From assembly GCF_022200785.1 (NCBI RefSeq), contig NZ_CP087585.1, positions 3,720,001 through 3,784,000 of the forward strand: 64,000 nt of DNA, written 5' to 3'. Below are positions 63,801 through 64,000 of this stretch, piece after piece (position 1 is the stretch's first letter; each line of letters begins with the position of its first letter). Both the position numbers and the translations under genes were made by a program. The notes beneath the pieces are model-generated. The model was not told the DNA's origin. It saw nothing but the letters and a program-made list of their open reading frames with translations, and did no database searches. The stretch comes from Pedobacter mucosus. Its GTDB lineage: Bacteria; Bacteroidota; Bacteroidia; Sphingobacteriales; Sphingobacteriaceae.

Positions 63801-64000
63801 CTATAAATTCTTTAAAGCTTGTTTAATTAACTGCTCTACTGAAAGCGTGCCTTCAGTTACTTTCAAAATTTGATCAATGGTTTTTTCTGCGGTTTGTTTG
63901 GCGAAACCTAGCATCACTAATGCTGATAACGCTTCATCTTTAATAGTATTGTGTTGAGGCATAGAAATTAATGAATCTACCCCTTCTTTTTTTAATTTAT
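63801..64000 (-). CDS. ruvA: Holliday junction DNA helicase RuvA (C-terminal part)
   Basis: The window cuts this gene at its 5' side; only the last ~66 residues are visible. They read LKKEGVDSLISMPQHNTIKDEALSALVMLGF, then AKQTAEKTIDQILK and end LIKQALKNL, the domain III of RuvA that contacts RuvB. Stop codon TAG at 63803-63801. Located directly upstream of sprA with 13 bp between them. Confidence 0.85.
   Translation of the reverse strand, partial: KLKKEGVDSLISMPQHNTIKDEALSALVMLGFAKQTAEKTIDQILKVTEGTLSVEQLIKQALKNL

Overview
This window looks like the chromosome of a Bacteroidota, most likely a Sphingobacteriaceae/Pedobacter-type organism. The DNA is AT-rich. Shine-Dalgarno sequences are almost absent, and several promoters match the Bacteroidota pattern TTTG(n17-20)TAnnTTTG. 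Lineage-typical genes include the type IX secretion protein SprA next to ruvA and gcvH, LytTR two-component systems, a carboxypeptidase-regulatory-domain outer-membrane barrel protein, an M56/TonB fusion paired with BlaI, and a C-terminal T9SS sorting domain on a DUF1501 protein. I saw no rRNA, CRISPR array, intact prophage or transposase.

Layout. 1-3965: LytTR histidine kinase and response regulator, an intradiol-dioxygenase-like lipoprotein, an orphan 166-aa gene and a pirin-like cupin lacking metal ligands. 4381-8653: a VWA / 97-aa / MoxR-like AAA operon ending in a strong terminator, then a membrane metallophosphoesterase. 8986-13323 (minus): an S9-peptidase-like lipoprotein that has lost its catalytic Ser and His, followed by a histidine kinase and an OmpR regulator. 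13546-18479: TPR protein, DUF4286 protein, 110-bp tandem repeats, then MazG, GT39 and dtd on the minus strand. 18567-22855 (minus): DUF1501/DUF1800 pair and a KAS III. 22975-29133: clpS, class III Fic, thioredoxin-like protein, rsmA, pdxA, an MFS transporter and a sulfurtransferase. 29329-34241: fatty-acid cluster (yceD-like, rpmF, plsX, fabH, accB, accC). 34322-42614: M56/TonB and BlaI, a LuxR regulator, tex, an MscS channel and an ORF6N protein. 42990-48486: translation cluster (rplM, rpsI, rpsB, tsf, nagA, pyrH, frr). 48760-49232 (minus): a two-gene tRNA-like RNA operon. 49306-52432: Lrp regulator and feoAB. 52676-64000 (minus): outer-membrane barrel protein, VanZ, gcvH, sprA and the 3' end of ruvA.

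The most unusual item is the tandem pair of tRNA-like RNAs at 48829-49151. Both have a paired 7-bp acceptor stem, a Leu-like D arm and a 5-bp T arm. They also have very large, different variable regions and an identical odd central loop, with compensatory changes between copies. A consensus promoter and an intrinsic terminator flank the pair. Other points of interest are the catalytically degenerate S9 protein in a two-component operon, degenerate Walker motifs in the MoxR-like ATPase, a full AGGAGG in front of rpsB, promoter boxes only a few bases from start codons, and a dispersed family of hairpin-bearing intergenic repeats, one type of which sits between accB and accC.
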